Below are positions 52,200 to 60,844 of a DNA stretch of 64,000 nucleotides, piece after piece. This DNA comes from Nanosyncoccus sp963544575 (GTDB lineage: Bacteria; Patescibacteriota; Saccharimonadia; Saccharimonadales; Saccharimonadaceae), in contig CAUUFZ010000001.1 in assembly GCA_963544575.1 (NCBI GenBank), forward strand, positions 1 to 64,000, given 5' to 3'. The notes under the pieces are model-generated. The model had not been told where the DNA came from, did not search any database, and saw only the letters and a program-made list of their open reading frames with translations. A program made the position numbers and the translations under genes. Within the stretch, counting starts at the first letter, position 1. Each line of letters begins with the position of its first letter.

Positions 52200-52850
52200 T
52201 TAGATTGAGCGGCAAATTACACCACCACCTTCACGCTTGTAAAGGACGGAAACTTTGTTACCACCAGTAGAGTGAACGGCAGTTTCACCATCGCAGGAAG
52301 AGTTTACCACGATACTTATAGTGTGACCAGGAGTACCCTTGGATGCATAACGGTCGTTTGAAGTGTTATCTTCGGTACCTTCTGATTGTTGAGTGAAGGT
52401 ATAGTGGGTGCGTTGACCATTCTTACATTCCTTGGATTCTGGGTCGTAGCTATCAGCTGCCTTGCAGGAGCTAATCTCAAGACTGTATGGTTCTTGGTCT
52501 GGGTCAGCAAATTTTTGCTTAGTATCAGTTCCGATTAGATATGCATCGTAGAAGTAGGCCCAAGAAGTACGTTCTGCAGATTTGAAGACATCTTTATCGA
52601 CATCTGCGTGACCACTCACGTAAGCATCTTTGTCCATGCTAGGAATTTTTTGGTTGTTGTTAGATTGGTATGAGTTTAATTGGGTGGTGATACGGTTTAC
52701 GTCATTGGCACGTGCAGTATCTCTTTGCATGATTTGCATTGCAGGGAGTGCAATAAAGACCATGAGGAAAATCATTGCTGCGACCGCCAAAACGAGCACC
52801 ACTTCGATGATGGTAAACCCATGTTTAAAATTTTTATTTTGCTTAAACAT
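52200..52850 (-). CDS. Type IV pilin
   Basis: The 216-residue product has a ten-residue basic leader and KHGFTIIEVVLVLAVAAMIF, a canonical class III signal with cleavage after Gly and Glu at +5. An amphipathic helix (RANDVNRITTQLNSYQSNN) and a C-terminal domain with four Cys follow, as in major pilins. AAAGGAAC is the binding site. It is divergent from pilD, its likely processing enzyme, and is a candidate main fibre subunit alongside the minor-pilin operon at 15874-19935. Confidence 0.87.
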   Translation of the reverse strand: MFKQNKNFKHGFTIIEVVLVLAVAAMIFLMVFIALPAMQIMQRDTARANDVNRITTQLNSYQSNNNQKIPSMDKDAYVSGHADVDKDVFKSAERTSWAYFYDAYLIGTDTKQKFADPDQEPYSLEISSCKAADSYDPESKECKNGQRTHYTFTQQSEGTEDNTSNDRYASKGTPGHTISIVVNSSCDGETAVHSTGGNKVSVLYKREGGGVICRSI

Positions 52851-52925
52851 ATGTCTGTTCCTTTCTGAGACTTTGTTTATCTATAACCCAATCATAATCT
52901 TTACCTACCAAAAATTCAAGAGGTT

Positions 52926-52937
52926 TATGCTAAAATA
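52926..52937 (+). promoter_or_regulatory. Promoter of pilD
   Basis: TTTATGCTAAAAT ends near 52937, with a leader of about 30 nt before the ATG at 52968. Confidence 0.5.
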
Positions 52938-52967
52938 AAGCTAAACCATTATCGGGAAATTTATAAA

Positions 52968-53897
52968 ATGTTTGAACTTCAGTGGATTTTTCTAATTTTC
53001 GGCGCAATTTTCGGCGCCATTCTCGGCTCTTTTGCTTGTTGTCAGGCTTGGCGTATTCGCCTACAATCAGAAGGTAGGAAACTAGGGAATCGCTCGGTTT
53101 GTCTTTATTGCGGTCATCGTCTAGGCCGTCTTGAATTAATTCCGATTTTTTCTTGGCTCTTTCTCGGCGGCAAATGCAAAAAATGTAAAACCAAAATTGG
53201 TCTCATGGAATTTTTCTCCGAAATCACCATGGCTCTAATTTTTGCCAGTTTTGCTTTTCATACTGGCTCATTAATCCAACAAATTCTGCAACACGCTGGT
53301 CCACTGGTTGTCGCGCCACTAATTGTTTCTGAAGTCATCAAGCTTCTACTTCTCTTCGCAATTTTTACTATTATGTGGATACTGCTGGTTTATGATAAGA
53401 AATGGTTGCAACTACCAGTTAATCTGCTCCGTCTTGTGATTATTTTGTCTGGAATTTATTTTTTCTTTAATCTATATACTAAATACGGACTCAATTTATT
53501 AGTTGAAGTTCGTGGCAATGAAATTTTGCTAGTAAAAAATTCTCTGCACCTACAAGATATTTGGCAATATTTACTGCGTGATTTTTCGCGTTTCTTGGGT
53601 GCTATATTAGTTCTGCCAGGTATCTACTTTGTACTCTATAAATTCTCCCGCGAAACTCTAGTCGGTGGCGGCGATTTTATCCTTCTAATTTCTGTCGCAC
53701 TCCTGCTTGGGCGCTGGGAACTCGGCGTTATTGAGCTTGGCCTCTCGAACCTCCTGGCTGCCATCTTTAATTATCGGATGTTGAAAAATCCTAAAAACCG
53801 TCAACCGTTTGGCTTCGCTCCCTACATTATTCTAGCTTGTATGATTACGCTATTTTTTCAGACTGAAATTTTACGTCTAGTCTTTCTAGTTTATTAA
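52968..53897 (+). CDS. pilD: Prepilin peptidase
   Basis: The 309-residue protein opens with IFGAIFGAILGSFACCQAWR, the conserved GSF start of PilD, then two CxxC pairs (CLYCGH and CKKCKT) between residues 44 and 67 and about seven helices. The catalytic aspartates are in LLVYDKKWLQLP near residue 142 and VGGGDFILLI near 234, the second corresponding to GxGDxK. It cleaves type III signals in the membrane and should process all five prepilins in this window. Confidence 0.88.
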   Translation: MFELQWIFLIFGAIFGAILGSFACCQAWRIRLQSEGRKLGNRSVCLYCGHRLGRLELIPIFSWLFLGGKCKKCKTKIGLMEFFSEITMALIFASFAFHTGSLIQQILQHAGPLVVAPLIVSEVIKLLLLFAIFTIMWILLVYDKKWLQLPVNLLRLVIILSGIYFFFNLYTKYGLNLLVEVRGNEILLVKNSLHLQDIWQYLLRDFSRFLGAILVLPGIYFVLYKFSRETLVGGGDFILLISVALLLGRWELGVIELGLSNLLAAIFNYRMLKNPKNRQPFGFAPYIILACMITLFFQTEILRLVFLVY

Positions 53898-53928
53898 TTT
53901 CCCGATTCGCTACAGATTTTTCTAGCTA

Positions 53929-54873
53929 CTAATCTTCTGATTCACTATGGAATTTTTCGTGCACTTCTTTTAGGTGCGGGTCGGTGATGTGAGTATAAAT
54001 TTGTGTAGTCGAAATATTTGCATGCCCCAGCAAACTTTGCACTGAACGAATATCCGCGCCGTTCATCAAAAGATCAGTCGCAAAACTATGGCGCATGGTG
54101 TGTGGCGTCACATGTTTAGTAATGCCAGCCAGCCTTGTATATTTTTGCACAATTCGCTCGATGGAGCGTGGAGTTAATCTACGAAAATCACCACTTGTGG
54201 ATGGAATTTGTTGGTTAGCTGAATTATTTAGAAATAGTGCCGGTAAGGTATCAGTTCGCATATTCAAGTAATCTTCGATACATTCCGCCGTAGATTTATC
54301 AATAAAAATCGGTCGGTCTTTTTTGCCTTTACCGCGCACCATAAATTCTCGGCGTTCCAAATTAATCGAATCGCGATTTAAACTACAAAGTTCTGATACG
54401 CGTAGGCCTCCAGAAAACAGTAGTTCAATAATTGCGCGATCTCTTAGTCCCGATTCAGTGTCCAGCGGAATTTCTGCTAGCAGTCTTTCAATTTCATCAA
54501 AATGTAAAAAGGTTACTTGCTTTTTTGCGGCTCGTGGTAAATCAATCAGGGAAGGGTCTAAGCTTTTAACTCCACGCTTGGCCAGGTATTTGAAAAATCC
54601 CCTTAATGCAATTAAGTGGTAACTCTGAGTCAGTGCCGATAAGCGCTCCTTGTTTTGATTATCCGAAAAACGATTTAACTTCAAACGAAAGCGACGTAAA
54701 ACTTCCGGTGTAATATCGGAAGGTTTAATCATTTCTTGGCCTTCAAAATCTTCCGTAATTAGATCAATAAAACGCGCCAAGTAAAGCCCATAGTTTTCTA
54801 TGGTTTTCGTCGAACGTCCTTTTTCAATTTCCAGTGATTCCAGAAAATCTGCCACTAATTCAGAAATATCCAT
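53929..54873 (-). CDS. Tyrosine recombinase, XerC/XerD-like
   Basis: The 314-residue protein has the SAM-like N-terminal DNA-binding domain (KTIENYGLYLARFIDLI) and the catalytic set: Arg near 157 in GGLRVSELCSL, HTMRHSFATD with His and Arg near 256-259, GHANISTTQ and the Tyr nucleophile near 293 in IYTHIT. Length and motifs match Xer recombinases that resolve chromosome dimers. No phage or element genes adjoin it, so a housekeeping role is favoured. TATAAT seven bases before the ATG predicts a leaderless message. Confidence 0.85.
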   Translation of the reverse strand: MDISELVADFLESLEIEKGRSTKTIENYGLYLARFIDLITEDFEGQEMIKPSDITPEVLRRFRLKLNRFSDNQNKERLSALTQSYHLIALRGFFKYLAKRGVKSLDPSLIDLPRAAKKQVTFLHFDEIERLLAEIPLDTESGLRDRAIIELLFSGGLRVSELCSLNRDSINLERREFMVRGKGKKDRPIFIDKSTAECIEDYLNMRTDTLPALFLNNSANQQIPSTSGDFRRLTPRSIERIVQKYTRLAGITKHVTPHTMRHSFATDLLMNGADIRSVQSLLGHANISTTQIYTHITDPHLKEVHEKFHSESED

Positions 54874-54909
54874 AAGAGTAATTATAACACCTTATGCTAT
54901 AATGTGATT
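54874..54909. promoter_or_regulatory. Divergent leaderless promoters
   Basis: Plus strand: CTTATGCTATAAT ending at 54903, six bases before the ATG at 54910. Minus strand: TATAAT followed by seven bases and the ATG at 54873. Both start sites would fall on the A of the start codon. Confidence 0.75.
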
Positions 54910-56067
54910 ATGGATAAAACTGATTCTGTAAGCGAACTCTTTAGCGACCAAAATAACCAAAATGCCAAGCAAATCCAATATGATGAAGCCGTTGTTAAAA
55001 GTCAAATTGATATGGTAGGGGAGCGTATTGAATATGAACCAACTTCTGGTAGTTCTGTAGTGATTGAAGAAAAAGCTCCAACTTCTGGCGATGTGCTTTC
55101 GAACGGTTTTCCAGCCGGCGTCGGCCCTAATGCCGCTCCCGAAGCTCCGGTCAAAAAAGAGCGTACCAAACTCAATCTGATCCAGCGCGCCAAAGATTTT
55201 TTCACTCATGCCACTAAGCGCCAAAAAATTATTATGATGGCCACCCCAGCTGGTCTTGTATTACTAATCGCCTTAGTTGCTATCATCGGTCAAGCCACCG
55301 GTGCTTTTAAGACAGATTATTCTGTGACTTATTCCACAGCGAAAGAAATTAAAAATCAGATTACTAAAATTCGCGGCGATGTTAGTTGTAATAAAATTTC
55401 TGAATACGCTTCGAATTCCGCCACTTCCAATGAAATTTATCAAAAATACATCGAAGATTGTAAACAAAATATGGCCGGTATCGATAGTAATTTAGTTACC
55501 AAGCTTGGTGATTCTGCCGGTGTTCTGAAAGATCCGGAAATTGGTCGTAAATTCGATGCCTTCCGTACGGTTTTTAATGCTACGAATGGCGGCGATGAAG
55601 ATATTAATAAGGCTCTTGACCTCTACGCTGTCTGGCATAAATGGAGTGTGATTGAGGGAAATAAAACTTCTGATTGGACCGAAGCTGATATTCTTAATGC
55701 TACCAAAATCCTGCGCGAATCTGGTAATCAGCGCTTGAAAGATTATGGTGAAAAATGGGCCACCCTCAAGACACAGGCTAATGAAGCGACTTATCGTTGG
55801 CTGCACTCTTCCAGTAAAGATGATGGTTCGGTGGATTTTGTGGAAATGCGTCGCGCCGCCGATGATGCGAAAAATGCCTTTAATGATTTTGAACGCAATG
55901 AGCGCCCGAACTTGCTCACCGAATTCCCTTTGAAATTTGTTGACCTCGCTAAGGTCTACGCCAAGTTTGAAGAATTGTATGAAGTGATTCGTAAAACCTA
56001 TGAAGAAAATTATAATTTCCGTGCCGGCGGTTGTCGCGAATTAATTAACTCAGTTCGTTGTGAGTAA
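54910..56067 (+). CDS. Membrane-anchored protein, unknown function
   Basis: The ATG at 54910 is chosen from the promoter position. The 385-residue protein has a 100-residue hydrophilic N-terminal part, a helix near 103-125 (IIMMATPAGLVLLIALVAII) and a 260-residue helical C-terminal domain with four Cys (DVSCNKISEY, IEDCKQNM, and GGCRELINSVRCE at the end). The type of topology suggests a signal-anchor with the large domain outside. Not recognised. Confidence 0.72.
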   Translation: MDKTDSVSELFSDQNNQNAKQIQYDEAVVKSQIDMVGERIEYEPTSGSSVVIEEKAPTSGDVLSNGFPAGVGPNAAPEAPVKKERTKLNLIQRAKDFFTHATKRQKIIMMATPAGLVLLIALVAIIGQATGAFKTDYSVTYSTAKEIKNQITKIRGDVSCNKISEYASNSATSNEIYQKYIEDCKQNMAGIDSNLVTKLGDSAGVLKDPEIGRKFDAFRTVFNATNGGDEDINKALDLYAVWHKWSVIEGNKTSDWTEADILNATKILRESGNQRLKDYGEKWATLKTQANEATYRWLHSSSKDDGSVDFVEMRRAADDAKNAFNDFERNERPNLLTEFPLKFVDLAKVYAKFEELYEVIRKTYEENYNFRAGGCRELINSVRCE

Positions 56068-56122
56068 CCTCTGAAATTGTGATATACTGGGGGAAATATC
56101 AAGATTTTATAAGGGAGAAAAC

Positions 56123-56644
56123 ATGGACGAAAACACAAGAACAGATTATATTGAACGTACTTTGGTAATTTTGAAGCCAGATGCCGTTCAACGTGGTATC
56201 GTCGGTGAAATTTTACAAAGATTTGAGCGCGTTGGCCTCAAAATCGTCGGTATGAAAATGGTCAGCCCAGATCAGGAATTATTTAAGCAACATTATGAAG
56301 GTATCGGTAAGTTGATTTCGCGTCGTGGTGAAGAAACTTATCGTTACAATCTCGACTACATGATGAGCGGCCCGATTATCGCGATGTGTCTTGAAGGTAT
56401 CGAAGCTGTCGCTTTAGTTCGTAAGATTGTTGGTTCCACTGAGCCAAAATCTGCCGAGATGGGTACCATTCGTGGTGATTTTTCACATATGAGCTTTGGC
56501 CATGCCAATTCTCATGCTCGCCCAGTGCCAAATCTCGTTCATGCTTCCAGCAATCCAGAAGAAGCCAAGCAAGAAGTCGCACTCTGGTTTACTGAAGCTG
56601 AGACTTACGATTACGAAGATTTGAACGAAAAATATACTCGCTAA
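56123..56644 (+). CDS. ndk: Nucleoside diphosphate kinase
   Basis: The 173-residue protein begins RTLVILKPDAVQRGIVGEIL with the conserved KPDAV, has the active-site His in NLVHASSNPE near residue 140, and RGDFSH near 118. It transfers gamma-phosphate between nucleotides. It is about 25 residues longer than usual: an insertion, FGHANSHARPVP, stands between the GDF strand and the catalytic His. AAGGGAG is the binding site. Confidence 0.92.
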   Translation: MDENTRTDYIERTLVILKPDAVQRGIVGEILQRFERVGLKIVGMKMVSPDQELFKQHYEGIGKLISRRGEETYRYNLDYMMSGPIIAMCLEGIEAVALVRKIVGSTEPKSAEMGTIRGDFSHMSFGHANSHARPVPNLVHASSNPEEAKQEVALWFTEAETYDYEDLNEKYTR

Positions 56645-56651
56645 TCTCTAA

Positions 56652-56708
56652 ATAAAAGTACCCCCATCGGGGTAAAGTAAAAGTGCCCCCCACCGGGGTA
56701 CTTTTTGT
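56652..56708 (+). terminator. Double-hairpin terminator
   Basis: GTACCCC/GGGGTA and then TGCCCC/GGGGTA, ending CTTTTTG. The outer AAAGTACCCC and GGGGTACTTT could also pair as one long stem. Confidence 0.75.
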
Positions 56709-56771
56709 TCACTTACCCGAAATAGCCATAAGCTTCTATCAAGATTTTGGTTTTTATGGCATAATAAACAT

Positions 56772-57518
56772 ATGTGGTTTTGGATTTCATTTATCCTACT
56801 CGGACTGGTGCTTTATATTCCGCTCGGTATCCTGATTATACTTTTTATTTTCTTCCCAATTGCCGGATTTTTGAATAAGAAAAACAATCCTGCCGTCTTT
56901 AATTTTGCCATGAATGGTGGTATGGTAGTGCTCTTTATCGCGGCCATTTTAGTTCATGGTGGCTTTTTTGGTTGGTATGACCGAGCAGAATCACCTTTTG
57001 GGGTTAATGTTTGGGTTGACCGCTCCGTGGAAAATGATTTTTATCGCAGGGAAGAGAAGAATGGGCAAATTCATCTCACCGTTACTGATAAAAATTATTC
57101 GCCCCACTCGCCGAATTTCCTTGAAAGCAATGGAAAAATTCATTTTGATGTCACGAATCGTGCAGCCGAAAATAAACATCTCGATCTCACTTGGACTGTT
57201 GAGTTGGATGGGCAAAAATACCAAAGAAATAATCTCCCAACTGATTCTGATTCAACACTTTTTGGCCCAGGTTTTTCTCTGAAATATGGTGAAAATATCG
57301 TGAAAGTCACGGCCTCCAATAGTCTTGGCTATTACACCACTTCGTTAGTAATTAACCGTTTGCGCACGGAAGATATTTGTAACGAAGAAAGCAATCAAAA
57401 AGTCTCCATGTGTGGGAATATTCTTTCCGCCAAGGAATCTGCCGCTAAAAAGAAGCAGGCCGACAATGGTTCAGGTAGCTCTCTAAATCTTTCGGAAAAT
57501 AGTTTCTGGTCTAGATAA
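56772..57518 (+). CDS. Membrane protein with external beta domain
   Basis: The 248-residue product has two hydrophobic segments, about residues 4-33 and 46-67, then a domain rich in beta strands (LDLTWTVELDGQKYQ, FSLKYGENIVKVTASNSLGY) similar to an immunoglobulin-like fold, a Cys pair and a Lys/Ser tail. CATAAT six bases before the ATG predicts a leaderless message. Not recognised further. Confidence 0.7.
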   Translation: MWFWISFILLGLVLYIPLGILIILFIFFPIAGFLNKKNNPAVFNFAMNGGMVVLFIAAILVHGGFFGWYDRAESPFGVNVWVDRSVENDFYRREEKNGQIHLTVTDKNYSPHSPNFLESNGKIHFDVTNRAAENKHLDLTWTVELDGQKYQRNNLPTDSDSTLFGPGFSLKYGENIVKVTASNSLGYYTTSLVINRLRTEDICNEESNQKVSMCGNILSAKESAAKKKQADNGSGSSLNLSENSFWSR

Positions 57519-57651
57519 TTATCCTTGATACTTTCTCTGCGGAAGGTTGCCATTTGCTACGCAAATGCCAAAACCTTCGGTGCGAACCCTGGGTTCGTCT
57601 CCGGCAAATATCATAAATATAAAAACCACCTCGCGGTGCTTTTTATATTTA
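57519..57651 (-). repeat. Hairpin-rich region downstream of the tRNA-Glu fragment
   Basis: Read on the minus strand it begins with a terminator-like hairpin adjoining the fragment's CCA (ATAAATATAAAAA paired with TTTTTATATTTAT), then GACGAACCC/GGGTTCG and GGCATTTGC/GCAAATGGC hairpins. No gene is supported. Confidence 0.55.
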
Positions 57652-57670
57652 TGGTGATCTCTGCGGGAGT
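57652..57670 (-). pseudogene. Duplicated 3' end of tRNA-Glu
   Basis: TGGTGATCTCTGCGGGAGT is identical to the last 19 nt of tRNA-Glu (57823-57841), including CCA, acceptor strand and part of the T stem. It is followed on the minus strand by a hairpin like that after the intact tRNA. Confidence 0.8.
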
Positions 57671-57822
57671 AATGCTTCGCATTTTCTTTCTGCGTCGATT
57701 ATTAAAAAGCAGAATAAATTCTTCTTTTTAACTCTCTCCTTGAAAGACCGAACCCAAAGGTTCGCCTCCCTCGAAAAAATAATCAAACATAAAAAACGAC
57801 CCATAGGGTCTTTTTTCATGTT
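57671..57822 (-). repeat. tRNA-Glu 3' flank with elements shared with tRNA-Pro(CGG)
   Basis: Next to the CCA is the terminator GACCC-tat-GGGTC within A/T runs. Further on, TTCTGCGTCGAT (57688-57699) and CTCCTTGAA (57736-57744) recur in the same order at 63185-63196 and 63229-63237. Confidence 0.65.
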
Positions 57823-57897
57823 TGGTGATCTCTGCGGGAGTCGAACCCGCGTTGACGGGATGAAAACCCGTTGTACTAACCGTTATACTAAGAGACC
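57823..57897 (-). tRNA. tRNA-Glu (TTC)
   Basis: Acceptor GGTCTCT/AGAGATC, anticodon TTC in loop TTTTCAT, T loop TTCGACT, CCA encoded. Confidence 0.95.
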
Positions 57898-57971
57898 AAT
57901 TCCGAAATGTACTTTTCTATTATAACAGATTTAAAAAAATCGGCAACTCTAATTTTTAAAAATCTCGAAGT

Positions 57972-58511
57972 TTAATTTTCGACTTTTTCGCAGCTTAAAA
58001 TCGGATCCATGGTGTAGTCGGTTTTACCGAATGGCGCATGAGGTTTAAATGTTACCGAAGATAAATCCTTATTACAGGTTAATTTTTTATGTTCAAAATA
58101 AATCCTTTTGTCCAAATTATTTTCGTCGCTATAACTTAGCAGTCTACGTAACTTTACCATTGGAAAACCAGTCTTCAAATATGGCTTAAATACAAATTCC
58201 GCACCCTTGGCAGTCATTTCATCCTTATGGCTATTTACGAAATTATCATAGAAAAAATCCTCATAGTAGCTTTTAGCCAGTTCTTGAAATTGTTTTTCCG
58301 CCAGTGCTTCCGCTGTCACATTTTTCTTTACTAACAAAGAAAAACCCACACTACAAACCGAAATCAGGACCACCACAGTCATTAGTCCACGAATAATTTT
58401 CGAACTCAGAGTTTCCAGACGAATTTGATTGGAGAGTTTTTTGAAGTTAGGACTAAGTTTGGTCGCGTTCCTTTTGTGTTTGCGCTTGGCGCCACGTGGA
58501 TCGATATTCAT
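57972..58511 (-). CDS. Single-helix membrane protein, unknown function
   Basis: The 179-residue product has a very basic N-terminus (GAKRKHKRNATK), one helix near residues 40-60 (IIRGLMTVVVLISVCSVGF) and a 115-residue external domain with two Cys near the end (KLTCNKDL, ILSCEKVEN). CTTATGCTATAAT ends six bases before the ATG on the minus strand, so it should be leaderless. Not recognised. Confidence 0.72.
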   Translation of the reverse strand: MNIDPRGAKRKHKRNATKLSPNFKKLSNQIRLETLSSKIIRGLMTVVVLISVCSVGFSLLVKKNVTAEALAEKQFQELAKSYYEDFFYDNFVNSHKDEMTAKGAEFVFKPYLKTGFPMVKLRRLLSYSDENNLDKRIYFEHKKLTCNKDLSSVTFKPHAPFGKTDYTMDPILSCEKVEN

Positions 58512-58556
58512 AGCTAAATTATAGCATAAGAATTTTCATTTTCGAACGGAGGGAAT

Positions 58557-58562
58557 TATAAT
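58557..58562 (+). promoter_or_regulatory. Leaderless promoter of tsaE
   Basis: TATAAT at 58557-58562 lies six bases before the ATG at 58569. Confidence 0.7.
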
Positions 58563-58568
58563 ATACAC

Positions 58569-59027
58569 ATGAATACAAAAAATCTCACCATAAAAAACGA
58601 AGCCGCCGTGATTGATTTTGCGGAAAATTTGATGCGCGAGATTTTGCAATCTCAAGACGCTTTGCCTTGCGTGATTGAACTAGTCGGTGACGTTGGAGCT
58701 GGTAAGACTACCTTCACTAAGGGCCTCGCTCGTGGTCTCGAAATTACCGAAGAAATTACTTCTCCGACCTTCACTATTTCAAAAGTTTATGAAAATTCTC
58801 GAGGCCTGAAACTTGTGCACTACGATTTTTATCGCTTAGAAAATCCCGGCATCATGGTGGAAGATTTGTTTGAAAACCTACAGGACCCACACACGGTTAC
58901 CGTCATTGAATGGGCCGATACCGTGAGTGAAATTCTCCCCGCCAATCATTTGCGCTTAGAAATCCTCATTAATGACGACGGTAGTCGCATGCTTAATCTA
59001 ACCAAAAATCTCACTTCGGAGCATTAA
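58569..59027 (+). CDS. tsaE: tRNA t6A synthesis ATPase TsaE
   Basis: The 152-residue protein has Walker A ELVGDVGAGKTTFTKGLARG near residue 38, TSPTFTISKVYE and LVHYDFYRLENP near 88, and VIEWADTV near 114, the TsaE pattern. It assists TsaB and TsaD in adding threonylcarbamoyl to A37 of ANN-reading tRNAs. tsaB starts one base after its stop. Confidence 0.92.
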   Translation: MNTKNLTIKNEAAVIDFAENLMREILQSQDALPCVIELVGDVGAGKTTFTKGLARGLEITEEITSPTFTISKVYENSRGLKLVHYDFYRLENPGIMVEDLFENLQDPHTVTVIEWADTVSEILPANHLRLEILINDDGSRMLNLTKNLTSEH

Positions 59028-59028
59028 T

Positions 59029-59361
59029 ATGAAACTCTATCTCGATACTTCTACGGAAAATACCATCCTTAAACTCGACGATAAGGAGTATTCCGCTCCC
59101 CTCAAAAATCAATTAGCCGAGCAAATTTTTACCTTCATTCATGATAAACTTGTTGAAAATCAGGCCGACTGGGCGGATCTGACGGAAATCACTTTCTTCG
59201 CCGGTCCAGGTTCTTTTACTGGCCTGCGCATCGGTGCTGCCGTAGTTAATACTTTGGCCGATCAGTTGCAAATTCCTTTGAAGAATCAAGATGGAGAAAT
59301 AGTGCCCATCATTTTGCCAAACTACGGTCGCCCAGCCAATATTACACCATCCAAAAAATAA
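59029..59361 (+). CDS. tsaB: Short TsaB-like protein
   Basis: The 110-residue protein has the N-terminal ASKHA half of TsaB: LYLDTSTENTILKL, HDKLVENQADWADLTEI and FAGPGSFTGLRIGAAVVNTL near residues 55-78. Usual TsaB is about 220 residues and the second half is missing here. The reading frame ends cleanly with a Lys tail, so this looks like a genuine minimal form that can still hold TsaD through the N-lobe. It is translationally linked to tsaE. Confidence 0.85.
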   Translation: MKLYLDTSTENTILKLDDKEYSAPLKNQLAEQIFTFIHDKLVENQADWADLTEITFFAGPGSFTGLRIGAAVVNTLADQLQIPLKNQDGEIVPIILPNYGRPANITPSKK

Positions 59362-59418
59362 ATCTCCCATTCCGCCGCGCATTTCGCTTGTGCTATAATA
59401 TATGATATAAGGAAATTC

Positions 59419-60723
59419 ATGGATCAAGATCTTCATCAAAATCAAAACAACCAAAAACCCCAAACTATCGGTGGCGTGACTTTTTCTGCTGGCCTTTCAC
59501 ATCCTGTAACTCCTCAGGTCAGTCCAGGTTCTAATCAGCCAAGTTTCGCCAAGCCAGCTTCTGAACAGTCGAATGCCACCACTCCTCAGCCTACTATCCC
59601 TAGTCCAGCTGATCTCTTTAATAATAATTCTGCCGCTTTTTCTACCCCTCAGTCTACTCCAGTTTCTACCCCAGCCACTGAAACTCCAGCTAATACATAT
59701 CAAGCCAATAATTACACTTCACCAGCCGCTTCTGCTGAACAGATTTTTGCTGCCGAGAATACCAATTATTTTTATACCAACGACAGTTCCAATCCTTTTG
59801 GTGAAAATGGCTTCACGCAGGCTGCCCGTAATGGCAATCCTAACTCTAACCAGAGCATGATTAATCAATCTATTCAAAATGCTGCCATATTGAGCCAAGC
59901 TACCGAAGCTCAGAAAAATCCAGGTCAAGAAATGAATAACGGCCCAGAAATTGTCTATAATCAGCTCAATGTGCCAGTCGCTTCACCAACTCATTTTGAA
60001 GAAAAATTCACTGTAGTGGATCCGAATGCCGATGCAGCAAAATCTGCTGAAGCCGCCAAGGCTGAAAAAGAAGCCAAGGAAAAAGATCCGCGCACGATCG
60101 CCATGAAAGCCCTGAAGAAAATGACCACTATGGCCATGGTTTTCGGTATTCTCAGTGTACTCTTCCTCGTTTTAAGCTTAATTGGTTTGGTTTACGGTAT
60201 TTCCCAGGGTGACAAAATCACCACCGCGAATAATACTATCAAGAATCAAGCGCAAATTATCGCTGCCGTCGAGGAGTCTTCTGGCGTGGCGAAAATTTCT
60301 ACCCCAGCTGATGTGCCAGTTTATAAAACCACTCTCGGTTATATTTATCTTTCCGACTGGAATATTAAATTAAAAGTTCCGGATAATCTCTCCACCATGA
60401 GCTATGTCTTAAACACTTACGAATATCGCAACTCAATTTGTTTCAATGGTATTCAAAAAGGTGTTCAGGCTAAGCAAGAATTTGCTGACCCGGCCAAGAA
60501 TCTTGGTAAACAAGGCTGTCTCGTGCGTGTACCGGTTTCCGAAGGTGACTTTGAAGCTTCCACTGGCAAGCGCTTCGGTACCAAGGTCACGACTTATAAG
60601 GATTATAATTTCTTCTATATCGACCCAACCGTCAGTAGTAAAGATGGTGCTGAGCTTGGTCTCGAAACCGCATCCAACCAAATCATTCGCAATATGATTT
60701 TTGCTCTCGAAACCTACGAATAA
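59419..60723 (+). CDS. Membrane protein with Pro/Thr/Ser/Asn-rich N-terminal region
   Basis: The 434-residue product has a low-complexity N-terminal segment of about 200 residues rich in Pro, Thr, Ser and Asn, a charged stretch with AAKAEKEAKEKDPRT, a helix near residues 236-260 (MAMVFGILSVLFLVLSLIGL) and a C-terminal domain of about 150 residues with two Cys, beginning with a short coiled coil. Its N-terminal region would be cytoplasmic and disordered. AAGGAAA serves as binding site. Not recognised. Confidence 0.72.
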   Translation: MDQDLHQNQNNQKPQTIGGVTFSAGLSHPVTPQVSPGSNQPSFAKPASEQSNATTPQPTIPSPADLFNNNSAAFSTPQSTPVSTPATETPANTYQANNYTSPAASAEQIFAAENTNYFYTNDSSNPFGENGFTQAARNGNPNSNQSMINQSIQNAAILSQATEAQKNPGQEMNNGPEIVYNQLNVPVASPTHFEEKFTVVDPNADAAKSAEAAKAEKEAKEKDPRTIAMKALKKMTTMAMVFGILSVLFLVLSLIGLVYGISQGDKITTANNTIKNQAQIIAAVEESSGVAKISTPADVPVYKTTLGYIYLSDWNIKLKVPDNLSTMSYVLNTYEYRNSICFNGIQKGVQAKQEFADPAKNLGKQGCLVRVPVSEGDFEASTGKRFGTKVTTYKDYNFFYIDPTVSSKDGAELGLETASNQIIRNMIFALETYE

Positions 60724-60844
60724 GAGCGGTCTTTATGATAAAATCAAGACAGGGGGATTTTGATTTATTAAATAATTTTGTTAATTTTGTAAAACTGCCG
60801 ATATGATGAAGATATTGGCGTCGACAAATAGAAAGTGAAGTCAA

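Noticed and set aside
53929..54873. Phage or island integrase
   Set aside because: Sequence length and motifs fit housekeeping Xer recombinases and no mobile genes or attachment repeats adjoin it.
57652..57841. Integrated element bounded by tRNA-Glu repeats
   Set aside because: Only 152 bp separate the repeats, with no integrase or cargo; recorded as a duplicated tRNA end instead.
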